Positions 22,540-35,369 are shown, numbered from the stretch's first letter. The stretch is DNA of 64,000 bases from Pogostemon cablin (GCA_023678885.1 CM042965.1:32469777-32533776), one strand, 5' to 3'. A program made the numbers and translations. Notes: generated from the letters alone by a model not told the origin.

Positions 22540-25234
22540 GATAAAAGACAAGAATGTAATGACAAAATATATATATCAAAAGCCTGCGAGAGAATAAGAA
22601 GAGAACACGCTAAATTTTAATAATTACACAATCCTAATCATCACCCTAAGTCTAGAAAAGCTACTGCTATGCCTCATAAATGACAGCTTCTTGCGACAGG
22701 GTAGATGACAAACCAAATTAGGATAAAATGCGCCGTATATTCACACTTCTCCACCCTGTTCATTTCTTAACCAGTTTAACCATCTCAACCCCTACTCCAC
22801 TCAACTAACCTTTTCATTTCTCACGGTTCCCGTTCACCCATCTCCAATTCCATTTCACGATTTTATAATTCACCCATCCCATCCAAGTTAATCTATTTCA
22901 CACTTCACCCATTGATAGTTCTGACGGTTGATAAGATCTCTCATCTCGCAACCACGCACGCTCCTTACGCTGCTGTGATTCTGTAGCTGGCATGTATCTC
23001 AATTCTTAAACCCTTTTCGCTTAGAATGTCTCAATCTCCCTCACGTACCCGATTTTTGATTTTATAGTAGATTTGAGGAGTCTTTGTTCTACGGCTGGTT
23101 TTTTCTTTGACAGAGTTGCAGGCCCACATAGCATCAACCCAAAACTACAAAAAAAATCTCTTAAGTGTTTAGGGTAATGTCTCCACCCTATTTTCTTTCT
23201 TATTATTACTCTCTTATAGATGCATGAATATAATATTATGAGGTATATTTTTAAAATACAGAACGCGTATAAATACAAAGCTATATTGACTACCGAATAC
23301 TAAAACCTAGAAATATCACAAGACTGCATAAACTAAAGTTAGGAATATAGTGTAGGACTACTAAGTTATACTGTGAATACATCTTCAATTGATATATGAT
23401 GTTTTATTGTACTGACTTCATGTTTATTTGGTATTGTGGATTGATGAGTTTTGAACTTCATGCCTACTATGAATAAAATATAGTGACTTACACTTTTACC
23501 ATTGAACTCTATTAGCAAGGATTTCAGAATATTGACCTAATGTGAGATGTATGAATACAAGGACTATTGGGTATATGTATGATAAAGTGTACGCACTTGA
23601 TGAATTGCGACATCCTCCATAACAGTGTATATAATATATCCTCTTTTTTTAAAGCGTTAGTATTTCATATTTATGTCTAAAAAAAAGTATTACAACACTA
23701 TACAGTTTTAAAAGTATCTACAACATTGTAGATTATTTATCATTTTTAAGGCATCAACATTTCAAATTCTTTGTCTTAATAAAATAAAATATAATAAATT
23801 TATATCTTCATAAAATTTTAAATATAACCTGATATATGATATTATAAATATATTTATCAAAATTTTAAAAAGAAATATTTAGTCATTAGGAGTTATATAC
23901 ACCAAAGGGGTTAAAAATGAATGAGTTTACTGCAGAAACTTGTTACCCAATTTACACCATTAAGATGGATGAATCTGCCAAAATATTAAACTTCAAAAAT
24001 TATTCACCCAAATAAAAGTTATGTATGTTTTACTAAACTATTGCAGACTGCTTACGGGAAACTCAAGTAAAACTTCATCTTTTTCATTAACCATTAAAAC
24101 GAACGAACTAGGAAAAGAGCTAACTATGAAAATGTTCACCTATGTGTCTAACATATGCATATAAAACAGGTTTTGAAATAAATTAGAGGTTGGAGAGTTA
24201 TAACCATTTTCCTAAACTGTAACATCATTCGAATTTAAGAACCCTAATTCAAGCAGCCTTGTAGTTAAAAGTTTTATTTCATAACACTAATTTAGGCTAA
24301 CCACTAAATAAAGGATTTTCAAAACCTAATTTTATTTAATAATACATTATTGATTATTAACAATTACATGAAAATCATAAAGTGTGACATAAATATTAAA
24401 AAATTAAACAGTGAAATCTCAAGTGACTTTTTCACACATGAATAGAAATTATCCAAATATTTTATAGACAAATACACTTAATCATATGCTAAGAATGAAT
24501 TAAACTCTTGAAGGCGAAGAGGGTGCAAGGGGAAAATAGCTACGACAACGCTTGTTTCAAATTCAACCTTTTATCTTACACTTGCGTAACTCGTCTTCAC
24601 TGAGGTGGGCTTTCTGTTACGAATTTTATATGTTATGAATTATGTATGAAAATTTACCTAAGACCGGTGGGCCGGGATCCCGTACGTACAGTTGACATTA
24701 TTGAAATGTCAATAAGGAAAGACGAACGCGTTCGCATAACTTTGACGGATTAAATAATGAGCGCCCTCGGGCGACTTGACTATGGGTTAATTCTATTTAC
24801 TATTATAAGTTCATGAGGTTCATTTCTCAATAGGTGTAGTCATTTTCAATTATGAAATCTAACAAGAAATCCCCCACTGAGTACATTCCAGTATGCTCAC
24901 CCCCCTATTATTCCGTCTACAGGTGATGCTGTGTAGCCGGCGTGACAGGCGATGAGTTGAAAGGGTTGGATTATGATAAGAAGTACTTCGTAATTTGCTT
25001 AAAAAAGTTAACCTTGTGAACAATAACTCTTGAATTGTCACTGCACACAAATCACCAAAAGACTTCCACTACTCAATTTCTAATATATTTGTTTAAATTC
25101 TAATTATAGTTTAATTAAACTCTCCTTTACTATTATTATAAATCCTGAATGCTATTATGTTATTTTTAGCTTTTCAAAAAAAATCCCTATTAAATTTAAT
25201 TATTTTATAGAATAAATTTGGTCGTGACAATTTG

Positions 25235-25769
25235 TTATTCCTTAAATATTATTGACATTGTCTTACTAATGTAATGAATTTACACATTCTTAAAAACATA
25301 AGTAGGGGTCGAATCGACTCCCCATTAAGGACAATATTTATAATATCACTCTTTCCCCCAAACTCAACATCCTCAAAGAATATTGTATTACCCGTCTCAA
25401 ATATGATCCGATTAATCGGATCATAAATCTTTTATTTTTATTCATAACCAATAAAGCAGTTTGTATTTATTTTAATCTAATTTTCTTTAGTAGATCCCAA
25501 TTATCTAGCCTTAGTTAGATATTACCATTTGTAAAACTCATAAAGAGTTCTCACAACTACTTTAGTTGAAACTTTATTGAGACCATAAGCTGTAATCTTT
25601 AATATTTCTCCAATTAGTAACCATATATTATAGAGTACTATTTTTTTTTTTAACTACACCACAACACAATTCATGCTAAGTAATCTTAATGTGGTTTATG
25701 ATAAAACATTTACACAAGCTTTAGGAGAAAACTTAATGTTATACTTTAGCTTTATCTTTAATTAGCAGT
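25235..25769 (-). pseudogene. Integrase C-terminal fragment of the old copia element
   Basis: At about 25345-25460 the minus strand reads CFIGYE, then IYDPINRIIFETGN and FFEDVEFGG. This is the typical end of a plant copia integrase (the GY...FYDP...VETGNARF-type stretch). Stops surround it. The rest is decayed pol without clear motifs. Confidence 0.7.
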
Positions 25770-25950
25770 TGTTCTTAATCGCATTTCTTGTAAAAAAATG
25801 TGTAAGAGTAAGAGACTCTATCATCGAGTAAACGCGTGACCAAGTATAAAATTTATAGTAATGTCGTCCCAAGGGAAAGTAAACTCATGCTTGTATTCGG
25901 ATTTTCTATTGATTTGTGCTTTGTAAGGTTGATAGTTTGAAAGTTTTGTA

Positions 25951-27170
25951 ATGAAGCATCAACTTCAACTATTTCATGATCTTGTTCCAACCACAACTCT
26001 TTATCACACTTACTTTCATCAATAAATGAAGACAAAAATTCATCAATAATCCTCTCATCATCAAAAGACAAATAATCATCTATGATAATTTCCTCCTCCA
26101 CGTTTGACACAACTTCATCACAAACTACTTCTTCAATCTTTGAAACAATGTTTGTTGCTTCCACCAACCCTTTCTCCACCTTACTTTCCATATTACACAC
26201 GGTAACATACAACATTGCTCCTTAGGATTAGTAATGGTAGTGGAGGGAAACTACCCTTACGATGCATTTCACCTTGCTCGATTGCCATTTAACTTATTTG
26301 TGTTTCCAAGGCTTTGAATCTATTATCATTCAACTCTTTCTCTTGTTTCACAAAGTCAAATCTTTTATCATTTACCTCTTTCTCTTACTTCATAAAATCA
26401 AATATCTTGGCCATTTGATCCTCCATTGTAGGCTTCCCTTCACCATTTTGAGTTTTCTCCCCCGAATTGATGCCCGGTGGTAAAGTAAGGGCATTTTCTT
26501 GATTTCCATATGACAAATTTTCATACCTACGAGGTTGATTGAAATTTCCTTGAAAGTTACCTTGCCCCCATCCTCCTTATCTTTGTGGATATCCCCCTCC
26601 ATGATTTCCAAAGTTACCACCATAATTTCCTTGGAAGTTTCTTCCTTACATGAAGGCGACTTCCTCAAGCGTCATCTCCGGTGGACACCATGTATCTTGA
26701 ATTCTCAAATTAGAGGACATACCTTGTTGAGGCATGGATGTAGGCATTTGACAACTTTGAGAAGATTGACCCATATTAGGCATAGTCATGCCTTGTTGAG
26801 GATTTGGAAACACTTGTTGATTCATCAAAGGCAATGACATACCTTGTTGAGGACTTGCAAGTACTTGTTGATTCACCACCGGTGTAGAATTTGGAGACAC
26901 TTGCATGTTATCATTCATCCTCTTTAATATCTCCGTGATCGCCTTGTCGGTCATTTCTTCCTTAGGTATTTCCACTTTTTTCACTTGTTGCAAGCACACT
27001 TCTTCCATCTTAGCAATTCTCTCTCTTTCATACATCCCCGATGCACGATCCATAGGCTATTGACCCATATTCAAAGCTATTTCCTCACATATAGCCATTG
27101 CTCTTTCCGGAGTTTGCCCCAAAATCGAACCTCCCGCCGAAGTATCAATAAGCATCCTATCACTTCAATG
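25951..27170 (-). pseudogene. Gag C-terminal part and linker of the Athila-type element
   Basis: Frames 26646-27053, 26390-26668 and 25853-26215 are one gag-like reading, broken by frameshifts. It shows a Q/P-rich part with a QQGM motif repeated four times (about 26690-26850), a G/N-rich segment, a YGNQEN...PPG segment (about 26480) typical of Athila gag, and a helical end. The acidic block in 25951-26215 (IIIDDYLSFDDERIIDEF) lies between gag and the deletion. Confidence 0.7.
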
Positions 27171-27905
27171 TAATCTGGCATAGAAAAATCCTATTTGTTT
27201 CTCTTCTGGGAATCCATGTAATGGACACTTCCTTAGCATCTCTTTGAATCAGTCCTATGCTTCAATAAATGTCTCAAGTGGCAATTGCTTGAATTGAAAA
27301 TTTTGCCCTTTTAGATGCAACATCTTTGAAGGCGGAAAATACTTGCTCAAGAACCTTTGTGCCAACTCTCTCCATGTGGTGTAGGATCACGGTGGTATAG
27401 TATGATACCAAGCCTTAGCTCTATCTCTTAATGAAAATGAGAAAAGCTTCATTTTAATAACATCATCACTTACCCCATTTATCTTTATCATGTTGGCTAA
27501 CTCCGTAAATTGGGCTAAGTGAGCATTTGGATCCTCCATAGCACCACCACCAAATTGATTTGCTTGCACCATGTTGATCAATCCCGTCTTGATCTCAAAA
27601 TTATTCACATTCAATGGCGAGCCCATTCCATATTTCCCATATTGCGGTTGGTAATGATCTCGGACATTCATTCCCACTCCATTGTTTCCATTTCCACGGG
27701 ATTGATTTTGCACCACTGGAGGATTATTCCTTGCTTCTTGTTGTGCCATCAAGTTTTGAATAATAGCTTGCATTTTTTGATTTTGCAAGTGCATTTGTTG
27801 AGCATACGCTTGTGGCATAAATTTTGGATTATCATAACCTCCTCTAACTTTATCAACTCCATGAAAATTTCTTATATTGCCTTCTTCATTAACCATGTTT
27901 TGCAT
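27171..27905 (-). pseudogene. Gag N-terminal/capsid part of the Athila-type element
   Basis: The frame 27387-27905 has the Athila/Tat capsid signature: NQFGGGAMEDPNAHLAQF (about 27515-27570), then INGVSDDVIKMKLFSFSLRD and RAKAWYHTIPP. A stop follows at about 27387. The sequence to 27171 continues the capsid (FPPSKMLHLKG and LETFIEA-type pieces) with stops. Gag packages the RNA into particles. Confidence 0.85.
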
Positions 27906-28155
27906 TATCCCTTACTTCTTCCATACTCTCTTCTGTAGTCTCTAACACTCCTCGTCTTTATCTTCTTAAGGTAGCTTCCAATTCCAAGTTCAAAAGTTCA
28001 ATAGATTGAGACCTTGAACGAGTTCGCATGTACCTACAAGAATTTTCAAATTAGCTCTCCAAGTAACCAAGGCAAGTAAACAAGTACCAAATAAAAGAAA
28101 TATCCTTATCAAAACTAATCAACTTCAAACTCGTTACAACCAAAAGTTTAACATT

Positions 28156-28174
28156 TCCCGGGCAAGCAGCGCCA
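28156..28174 (-). other. Primer-binding site of the Athila-type element
   Basis: Minus strand TGGCGCTGCTTGCCCGGGA directly abuts the 5' LTR end. It begins with TGG, complementary to the tRNA CCA end. The tRNA is uncertain; it is close to, but not the same as, the Asp-type site at 8152. Confidence 0.65.
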
Positions 28175-29959
28175 TGTTCTTAATCGTATTTCTTGTAAAA
28201 GAAATGTGTAAAAGTAAGAGACTCTATCGTCGAGTAAACGCGTGACCAAGTAAAAAATTTATAGTAATGTCGTCCCAAGGGAAAGTAAACTCATGCTTGG
28301 ATCCAGATTTTTCATTGATTTGTGCTTTGTAAGGATGATAGTTTGAAGGTTTTGTATATAAAACTATTACTTATTCCTCTACTTACTCAACTAGAATTTA
28401 AACTAAAAAAGTAAATGATCAAACAACAAGCAAATGATTAATTGAATGGATGTAGATCAAACAACAAGCAAATGATGAATGGAATGGATGTAGAATTTAC
28501 TTGAGAAGAGGGCAAGGCTAATCATACTCATGGTTAAGACTTGGCTAGATATGCAAAACTCTTGATGGTAATTTTCATTAACTTGTAGATTAAAAACAAT
28601 CACAATTTTACCCCTAATCCCTATGGCCAAGGCAATTAGGTTCTTGACCCTTTTACAAGTCTAAATCTTTTAAGATTGATCTTAATCTCAATTCCCCTAA
28701 GGCACTATGATCATAAGTTGGTTCTTTTCACTAAATTTTTTAAGTGTCCCTCTATGAATGTTCTAAGCCTAAGGAGGGTATGACTTACCTCCCCTTATAC
28801 TAACATGCATGCACATTTCAATATATGATTCAATTAAACATCCACTCACAATATTGGAATGGCTATCCTAATTTTATGAATAGAGAATTTAATCACACAA
28901 ATATTGAAATGAAATATGATTGATATATCATAAAAGAAAATCCACAAATCAATTCAAATCAGTACTCAAGTTCTAAATATCTAACTCTTCACCTCAACCA
29001 TTCATATGATTAGCCCTACTATAGGACTAGCCACTAAATTTGATGTTTAATTCAATACAAATCAAGCTTTGCTCCATTTGAGCCAAAATAAGAAGAAAAT
29101 CAACGAATGAAAAGTAGATTGGCTTCCCTTGCATGGAGAAACCTTCCCCCTCTTCAATTTATCAACTCCTCCACTCCTTGATGCTTCACTCTTCTCAAAT
29201 GATAGATGGATAGATTAGATGATGGATTTATGGATTGAATGTGGAGATCAAATGGAAATTGGATGGATCTAATGGATAGAGATGGAATATGGATCTAGTG
29301 TGTGAGGAAATATGGTGTGGAGTGTGTGTAACTGCTATGAATCTGATCTCCCATCTAAAATTTCGCACAAGTCATCCTTTTATATCACTAATGGACCTTC
29401 TAGAAGCTTCCGGAACTTTCTCAAAACTGCACAGGTTTTTGCACCTACACGGCCCGTGTAGCAGCACACGGCCCATGTAGGGCACACCTACTTCGGCGTG
29501 TTGTGCGTGCTTTCGGACATGGCTCAAGCTGTAGTACACGGCCTTGGTAATGGCCGTGTAGCATTTTCTGATGTAAGTACATGGCTTCTTCTTACAGGGC
29601 CGTGTTCCGCACACGGGGCGTGCAGCAACACACGGCCCGTGCACAAACACACGGCTTCCTCCTGGGCGAGCAGCGATTTCTGATGACAATACACGGCCAC
29701 TTGTTATAAGACCGTGTTCCGCATACGGCCCGTGTACAAGCAGGCCCTTTTCTTCTATTTTCGTTTCGCTCTCTACTCCATTTTTCTCCATTTCTTGACA
29801 TGTTTTACACATATTTAAGCTCATTTACACAATTCTATCAATTCATACCACATTTCTCAAAACAACAATAACTCCACTAAAATCACACAAATACGGATAA
29901 AAACATCCGAAAATTCACAAATAAAAACACTAAAATCTAGGTGAAAATGACTACGATCA
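28175..29959 (-). repeat. 5' LTR of the Athila-type element
   Basis: Complete LTR of 1785 bp. Its inner 180 bp repeat at 25770-25950. Its U3-like part carries an array of ACACGGCCCGTGT-type palindromes (29440-29745). Reading frames at 29289-29824 follow this array and are not genes. Confidence 0.85.
29440..29745 (-). repeat. Array of ACACGGCCCGTGT-type palindromes
   Basis: Variants of ACGGCCCGTGTA, ACACGGCC and GGCCGTGT recur about a dozen times within 300 bp, on both strands because the core is self-complementary. The place in the LTR is the same as for the CTCGAG-type array of the relative at 965-9891. Confidence 0.8.
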
Positions 29960-29964
29960 GCAGC

Positions 29965-31754
29965 TTTCTTAATGGATTTTCTTTTATTGCTCTTATACTT
30001 TATTGAGACTAAATTTGCTAAAAAACCTAATAATCTCATCTTTATTGTTGAAATTTACTCATCATGTATGAATATGTTGTTGATATAGGCAAAACATAAT
30101 TAGCAGATTTCTTAATTGTACAGAGAATTAATTCAAAATAATTATTAATCTTGCATTAAACTTTATAATCTTTCAAAATTTAAATAATTAGAATCATCTC
30201 AAGGAATCGAGCACAACATTAGTATTAAGTCCAATGGTAACAATACTAACTTGTAAGTGACACCCTCTACGAAGTATTCAAATATTGACAATAAAACTGT
30301 CGAGCAATAGTCTTCCTTTGGGCTGACTTATTACGTACATGTCAAACCAAATAACTGTCACGTATTTACCATCACATGTGCTTATGTGTTTCGGGCCAAA
30401 TATTAATCTACCTTTGAGCCAATCAATACCCGTATAAAGATACACCCACATAACATTATTAATTGGGGACCCATCACAAGACACCTTGTGCAACGTTAAC
30501 CTTGTTTATGGACAAAAATTAACTGCAGGGGTAGTCTTGGTGTAATAATCAAGTATTGACAATAAATCCTATCAAACAAAAGTCTATCTATGGACCGACT
30601 AATGTTCACATGAACAATTTATAATAATTATCACATACTTATTATCACATCTGTGTTATTATTCTGTCAAACTGTGCCTACTTATGGGCCGAACACAAAA
30701 CACATAAATAATTCCACACTCACCTATGTAATTTCAATAAAGTCGCACACCACACACAGAGGCTGCTATGACAACATGATGCTTTGATTGACTAGACTGA
30801 AAAAAAACTAGATCAATTAAATAAATATTTAAAATAATATTATGTTAAATTGAACGACATTAAAGAAAATGGCTTCTCAATTATACTTTAATAGAAATTC
30901 TCAAGCCAAACGAGAATATTTGATGATTCACACATATCAAAATAATGAAAGATTTAGAACCCTAACCAAAAAATTTACTTAAGGTAACTGTAATCCTTAA
31001 CATGTCTTGAGTTTTCATAAACAATAATAAGTGCACCATAACACCTATGGTTTATTCAATAAAATTACATGAACACAATAATCATTATTATGAGTACTTA
31101 ATTATCATGGTGATAGCGTACTGCAATTTTCAAAAATTGAACAAGCTCCCCTATACTGTCATGCACACTTCATACGAATCATGATATAATTTTAACATCG
31201 AAATTTAAATTTGATGCAGTTCTTTAGTTGGATTACTCAATTGATGCATACACATACAACAATCCTTTAAAAGGAATTCACGTGCACAAATTACTTGAGT
31301 AATAATTAAGTTTTCATCAATTTTCATGATTAAAATAATTCAAACATCTTTGGCATTAACAACTAGTACGTGCCTCAAATTGTAATAAACAAAAATATGA
31401 TATCAATACTGAAGGCCACGACAGGCCATTAATGTGGAGTATAATTCATGTTCCACTTCGCTGATCCAAACCAACACAAACTTCATACTTATTAAATAAA
31501 ATGTTAAAATGAACATGAATCATATTCGCATAATTTGCATAAACAAATTTGGCTCACCCATCGCACCCAAAAGGTATTCACAAATTCATAGTAAACTGGA
31601 ACTAATTAAAATCAATGAATCATCGCGCGAGAAATTCTAATATCCAGATTTAAAATGTGATTTCACAAAAAAAAATTCAAATATAATTATTTGAATCTAA
31701 TCACAACACTTTCAGATCTCAGATAATCATAAAAAGTGTGGCTCTGATACCACT
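29965..31754 (-). other. 5' leader and decayed gag region of the old copia element
   Basis: No clear coding sequence is left. The PBS TGGTATCAGAGC (31741-31752, minus strand) sits two bases from the 5' LTR. Two diverged direct repeats are visible: about 30265-30400 and about 30550-30680, both with TATTGACAATAAA, AGTCT and ATCACAT words in the same order, about 280 bp apart. Confidence 0.65.
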
Positions 31755-32214
31755 TGTTGGAAATAAATTCATAAATTCATTAAATCCTTAACCCTCTTAT
31801 GATTAACGAGATCTAAATTTAATGCAGAAGCGTACCTGATCCAATGAATTCTCTAGGCGGAACACGAACTCGAAGATCGGTAAGTATTATGGTCTTCCTC
31901 AACTAAACCTCCTTATTCCTTTATGAGGACCATAGTAATCCCTCCCGATGGGAGAAGAGAGAACTATGTACGGCTTAGTGTATTAGGTACCATAACCTAT
32001 AAGCCTTTATATACTACACAACTGTGCCACCCATAATCACCTTAGTTATGTAGTATTGAGTATCAACTCAATTGGACCATATTATTTATTATTATAGCAC
32101 ATGGACTTTTCACTTTAATTGGATCACTTAATTAAGTGCATAAAATAATTAAATAGTTAATATAATTCCATAATAATATATTGTCCACGATTAGATTATA
32201 ATAGAAATTAAAAT
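31755..32214 (-). repeat. 5' LTR of the old copia element
   Basis: Begins TGTTGGAAATAAATTC on the plus strand and matches 11370-11822. The outer tip (CCTAACA in the other copy) is missing here. Confidence 0.85.
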
Positions 32215-32633
32215 TTAATGACACATTAATTTCAAAATTGCCATCATTTCTTTCCTAATATACTTTACACTTTATTTATTATTTAAAAATATTAAATTAC
32301 TCTTAGTTAATATAATTAATTAAAAAATAACTTCTTTTAATATCCGTAGTATTGAACAATATTGTTAATGGAATGATTCCTTTGAGAATCGATCAATTTT
32401 CAAGATTTGTTGTTCGATTTTGGAGAGATAAATGTAGTGTTGATGGATAATATTTAAGTTTATGGGTAATTGGGGTATTATAATCTCATTAAAAAAAATA
32501 AAAATAAAACTTTTTTTCTTATAAAAGAAAAGTATTTTTCTCAAAGAATAGTAACACGTACTTTCATAGAATTTTCCACTTACTACGTCTATATATTGTC
32601 AACAAATTCAATATTTAGTCCCACAGAAACAAC
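32215..32633. other. AT-rich intergenic sequence
   Basis: No feature recognised. The last 60 bp have a TATATATTG box (about 32590), which may be the remains of the promoter of the next gene. Confidence 0.4.
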
Positions 32634-33475
32634 ATGAAAATGGGTGGACATGCATTACTCAAAACCCTCTCAATCTTGACAACAATCCTCTTTCTCATAC
32701 AAAATTCATCAGCTCACAATCATCGAAACAGCAGCTTCAAAACAGAAGTGTTTCTCTCCTAAGATTATTCTAGAACCAGGGGTAGTTTCCAACAAGATCT
32801 ATCTCGGAATCGACTTCCCACGTGGCCACATTGGTCTGAAGAGCGTCAACGCAGAAATCGTCGACGAAGCAGGACAATAAGTCCCCCTCCACGAGGTTTA
32901 CCTCCACCACTGGCTCCTCCACAGATACTACGCCCCTGCCAACAACACCAATGGCACACAGACACATGGCACCGTCATCAACAACGGCGGGGTGTGCGGG
33001 GTCCACTCCCCGCTGACGTAGTACTTCGGGTTCGGCGCCGAGAGCCGCAGGACGGATACGGACATCTCGTACCGGTACGCGATAGAGGTCGGGGTTCCGG
33101 ACGGATTCGAAGAAGGGTGGTACTTCAATGTCCACATCATCGACACACGTGGCACCGTGGACCGGATGCGGTGCACCGAGTGTTGGTTCGGGCTGTACAA
33201 CGTGACGGATGCCGGAGATGAAGCTGATACAGGGAGGAAGAGAGGTATGCTCATCGTATCCAATCTACGGGAAAGGAAAGGAAGCTGGAGATGAAGCTGG
33301 TTACATCGTGGGGATGTCCACGTGTTACCCGTCACCTGATCGGCAGGTCAAGATTTCACCGTGAGAGACACTCACCCTTGTTTCCAAGTACAGCAATAAC
33401 CGGAGTCATGCGGGAATCATGGGCCTCTTTTACCTGCTACTTGCAGACGACCCACCCCGCCCCAACGCTCCCTAA
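32634..33475 (+). pseudogene. SURNod19-family (stress up-regulated Nod 19) pseudogene
   Basis: The start codon at 32634 is followed by a signal-peptide-like segment (LLKTLSILTTILFLI). Then come the family landmarks KTEVFLSPK, IDFPRGHIGLKSVNAE, VDEAG, PLHEVYLHHW, NVHIIDTRG and CTECWFGLYNVT, and near the end AGYIVGMSTCYPSP and GIMGLFYLLLAD. Homologues are secreted or apoplastic proteins of about 400 residues with unknown biochemical role. It is dead: a frameshift or stop lies after FLS (about 32760), in-frame stops replace residues near 32878 and 33019, a middle block of roughly 100-150 residues is missing near 33240, and another frameshift follows near 33360. It is clearly more GC-rich than its surroundings, as expected for a former coding exon. 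Confidence 0.85.
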
Positions 33476-33893
33476 ATTCCACATCCACGTGCTACTTGCA
33501 CTCCACAAAATGAAGACAATTCATATAATTAATGTAACCAGTTATTGCGTACAATTAATCTTCATGTATAACATATAGAAATGCGACATTATTTTTACAC
33601 TTTTAATTTGTATAGAAACAAGAAGAGTACTCATTGTAATATTGAAGTATAAGAACTTCACATATTCCAGTTTCTATGAATATGAGGCTATTATTTGTGT
33701 TAATTAATATTATATCTGTACTACTAAAATATCTTTTATGATAATAAAGTATCTATATTATATTAGACCAACTTTCAGCTAGATCATGACACCATCACTC
33801 ATAACTCTACAAATTACAATACATGAGTTCTAGAAGTTATCAGATTGCTCATTGGAGCTACACAAATTTACAAATTTGAGCACATGAATATAT
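33476..33893. other. AT-rich intergenic sequence
   Basis: Nothing recognised between the SURNod19 pseudogene and the MULE. Confidence 0.4.
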
Positions 33894-34039
33894 GTGACAA
33901 TAGTGAAAAATACACATTCTGATTTTTCAACTTTTAATACCAACATTCTCATTACAACTTTATCAATTTTACTATTTATTAAATTTTTGGACAAAAAAGT
34001 CCCTGCTGATTTTTCCTTAAATTGCCATGGGGTGGTTCA

Positions 34040-34180
34040 ACCCCCCTTCCCATCCACCTCGAAACCACCCTAATATCAGCGAAACCCGCCCCCCCTGGAA
34101 CCCCACCCACCCACCCACCCACCCCGACCCAAGAGTTGGCATCACCCCTCACTCCCCACCACTCCCCATCACTCCTTGCA
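34040..34180 (+). repeat. C-rich block with (CCCA)n in the left TIR
   Basis: Runs of C including about six CCCA repeats, so the minus strand is G-rich. Partner of the G-run block at 40790-40915. Confidence 0.8.
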
Positions 34181-35369
34181 AACTTTCAATCCCACAGCGC
34201 CTTTCTTCCATTTTTTTTCTTTCGAAAATTCAAACTATCAATCTCAATTTTCTTCTTTCAAAACTTTGAAATCTAACATCCCGATGAACTGAAATCTCGA
34301 ATCACATCCACAATTGTAATTTGAAACTGATTTCGAAGCCCATCTACAATCTGGATTTTGCCCTATTTTCCCATCGACTGAACGTCTAAGCAAAAGCTTC
34401 GCCCTTGTTGAATCGTATCTGGTAGAACCATGTCGTGCTGTCGTCTTAGTTTGTGAAGCTCTCCGGTGTAACGTCGTCGAAGTATTATTTGCGCCCTCCT
34501 CAATTTCGCAATCATCGTAGGTATGCTTGTGCTCTGCGAGGACTTTATCTTAAATTTTTATTCAATTTGTGATTCCAAGTGATGTTGAATCATCCGTTTC
34601 TGTATATTGTTATTAAAGCCTGAGTGCTATACAATTTTCTCTGCATACGAGTTTTGTATTTTGATATGGAGCTATGGGTAAGTTAAGCCACCAATTGCAT
34701 AATTGTGCCCATTTTCAATTACATTACGCCGTGGGCAAGCTTCATATAATATTGGTCACACATATTATTATGTGTTTACCTATTTGGATCTCGAATATAA
34801 TGGTAGAACAGTTGCTGAAGGGAATTAAAATGTATTCTTCTTTATGGCGTATAGTGTGAAATGATTATTTAGAAGTGGCTGCCTATTAAAGTGAAAGACA
34901 AATTGTTTTGAAAGAGGTTCTTAGTTCTTGACTTATTTGATCTAAGGTGGCCTTAACATCATCGTTCTGATCTTCGAGAGGGGAATAAGGGTGCATTGAT
35001 ATTTTTTGTTCTCTTTGTTGTTTTCCTGTTGAAAGGATGAAAAGTTTGTTATACGACAGCAATGGTGCAAATTTTGGATTAGAATGGTAGTGCTTAATTT
35101 ATAATAACTTGATGTTCTATTATTCTGTGATGGATTTACTTTGAATTAGGTTTTGAATGCATATATATTCTTCTCTGTTGATTTAGAATGGAATGATGGA
35201 AGTAGCAAAATTTTATTTTCAATTACGTTTTTAATTCATATATATTCTTCTCTTAGGAGTGAAAATGGGATGTAAGAAGTAGCAATAACTCAATAATATC
35301 CATTTTTTTATGTTAAAGTGGGATGTAATGAGCATCTTCCTAATAACGAATGGTATTTATACAGAGATT

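Larger units (their letters stand above)
22293..25229 (+). mobile_element. Solo LTR, ~2.9 kb, Ty3/gypsy (Tekay-like)
   Basis: Starts TGTAATAGCC and ends TTTGGTCGTGACA, with the perfect duplication ATTTG at 22288-22292 and 25230-25234. The ends fit gypsy chromovirus LTRs, which commonly end in GGTCGTGACA before the PBS. No interior and no coding sequence are present, so the rest was lost by LTR-LTR recombination. The LTR holds a long microsatellite near its start. Short reading frames at 23021 and 24859 are chance frames. Confidence 0.88.
25770..29959 (-). mobile_element. Athila-type element, internally deleted
   Basis: The 5' LTR is complete (28175-29959, 1785 bp, starts TGATCGTAG in element orientation). 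The 3' LTR is reduced to its last 181 bp (25770-25950). A deletion removed pol, the polypurine tract and most of the 3' LTR, and left gag next to the LTR stub. The flanks are GCAGT (25765-25769) and GCAGC (29960-29964), an imperfect duplication. The gag matches the Athila/Tat gag pattern. Inserted in the old copia element. Confidence 0.85.
11369..32214 (-). mobile_element. Old Ty1/copia element, host of three nested insertions
   Basis: Two LTRs of about 450-460 bp (11370-11822 and 31755-32214) lie in the same orientation 20 kb apart. The right one is bordered by an initiator-Met-type primer-binding site and the left one by a copia-type polypurine tract (CAAGTGGTAGAT on the minus strand). Removing the insertions at 12042-20826, 22293-25229 and 25770-29959 leaves an interior of about 4 kb. 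It holds decayed RT/RNase H (about 21130-22290) and an integrase C-terminal fragment (about 25270-25460). Both outer LTR tips are eroded, so no target duplication can be checked. Confidence 0.85.

Noticed and set aside
22308..22565. 85-codon frame on the minus strand
   Set aside because: It is a translation of the CA/TA and AAT microsatellites.
22293..25229. Hypothetical genes in 23021-23278 and 24859-25050
   Set aside because: Both lie inside a solo LTR with a perfect target duplication and show no domain.
29372..29824. 150-codon frame on the minus strand with recurring HGPC and RPV words
   Set aside because: It runs through the ACACGGCCCGTGT palindrome array of the LTR; the amino-acid repeats come from that array.
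32770..33335. Minus-strand frames of 121 and 135 codons
   Set aside because: Antisense shadows of the GC-rich SURNod19 pseudogene.
34022..34276. Proline-rich 80-84-codon frames
   Set aside because: They are translations of the C-rich block in the MULE arm.
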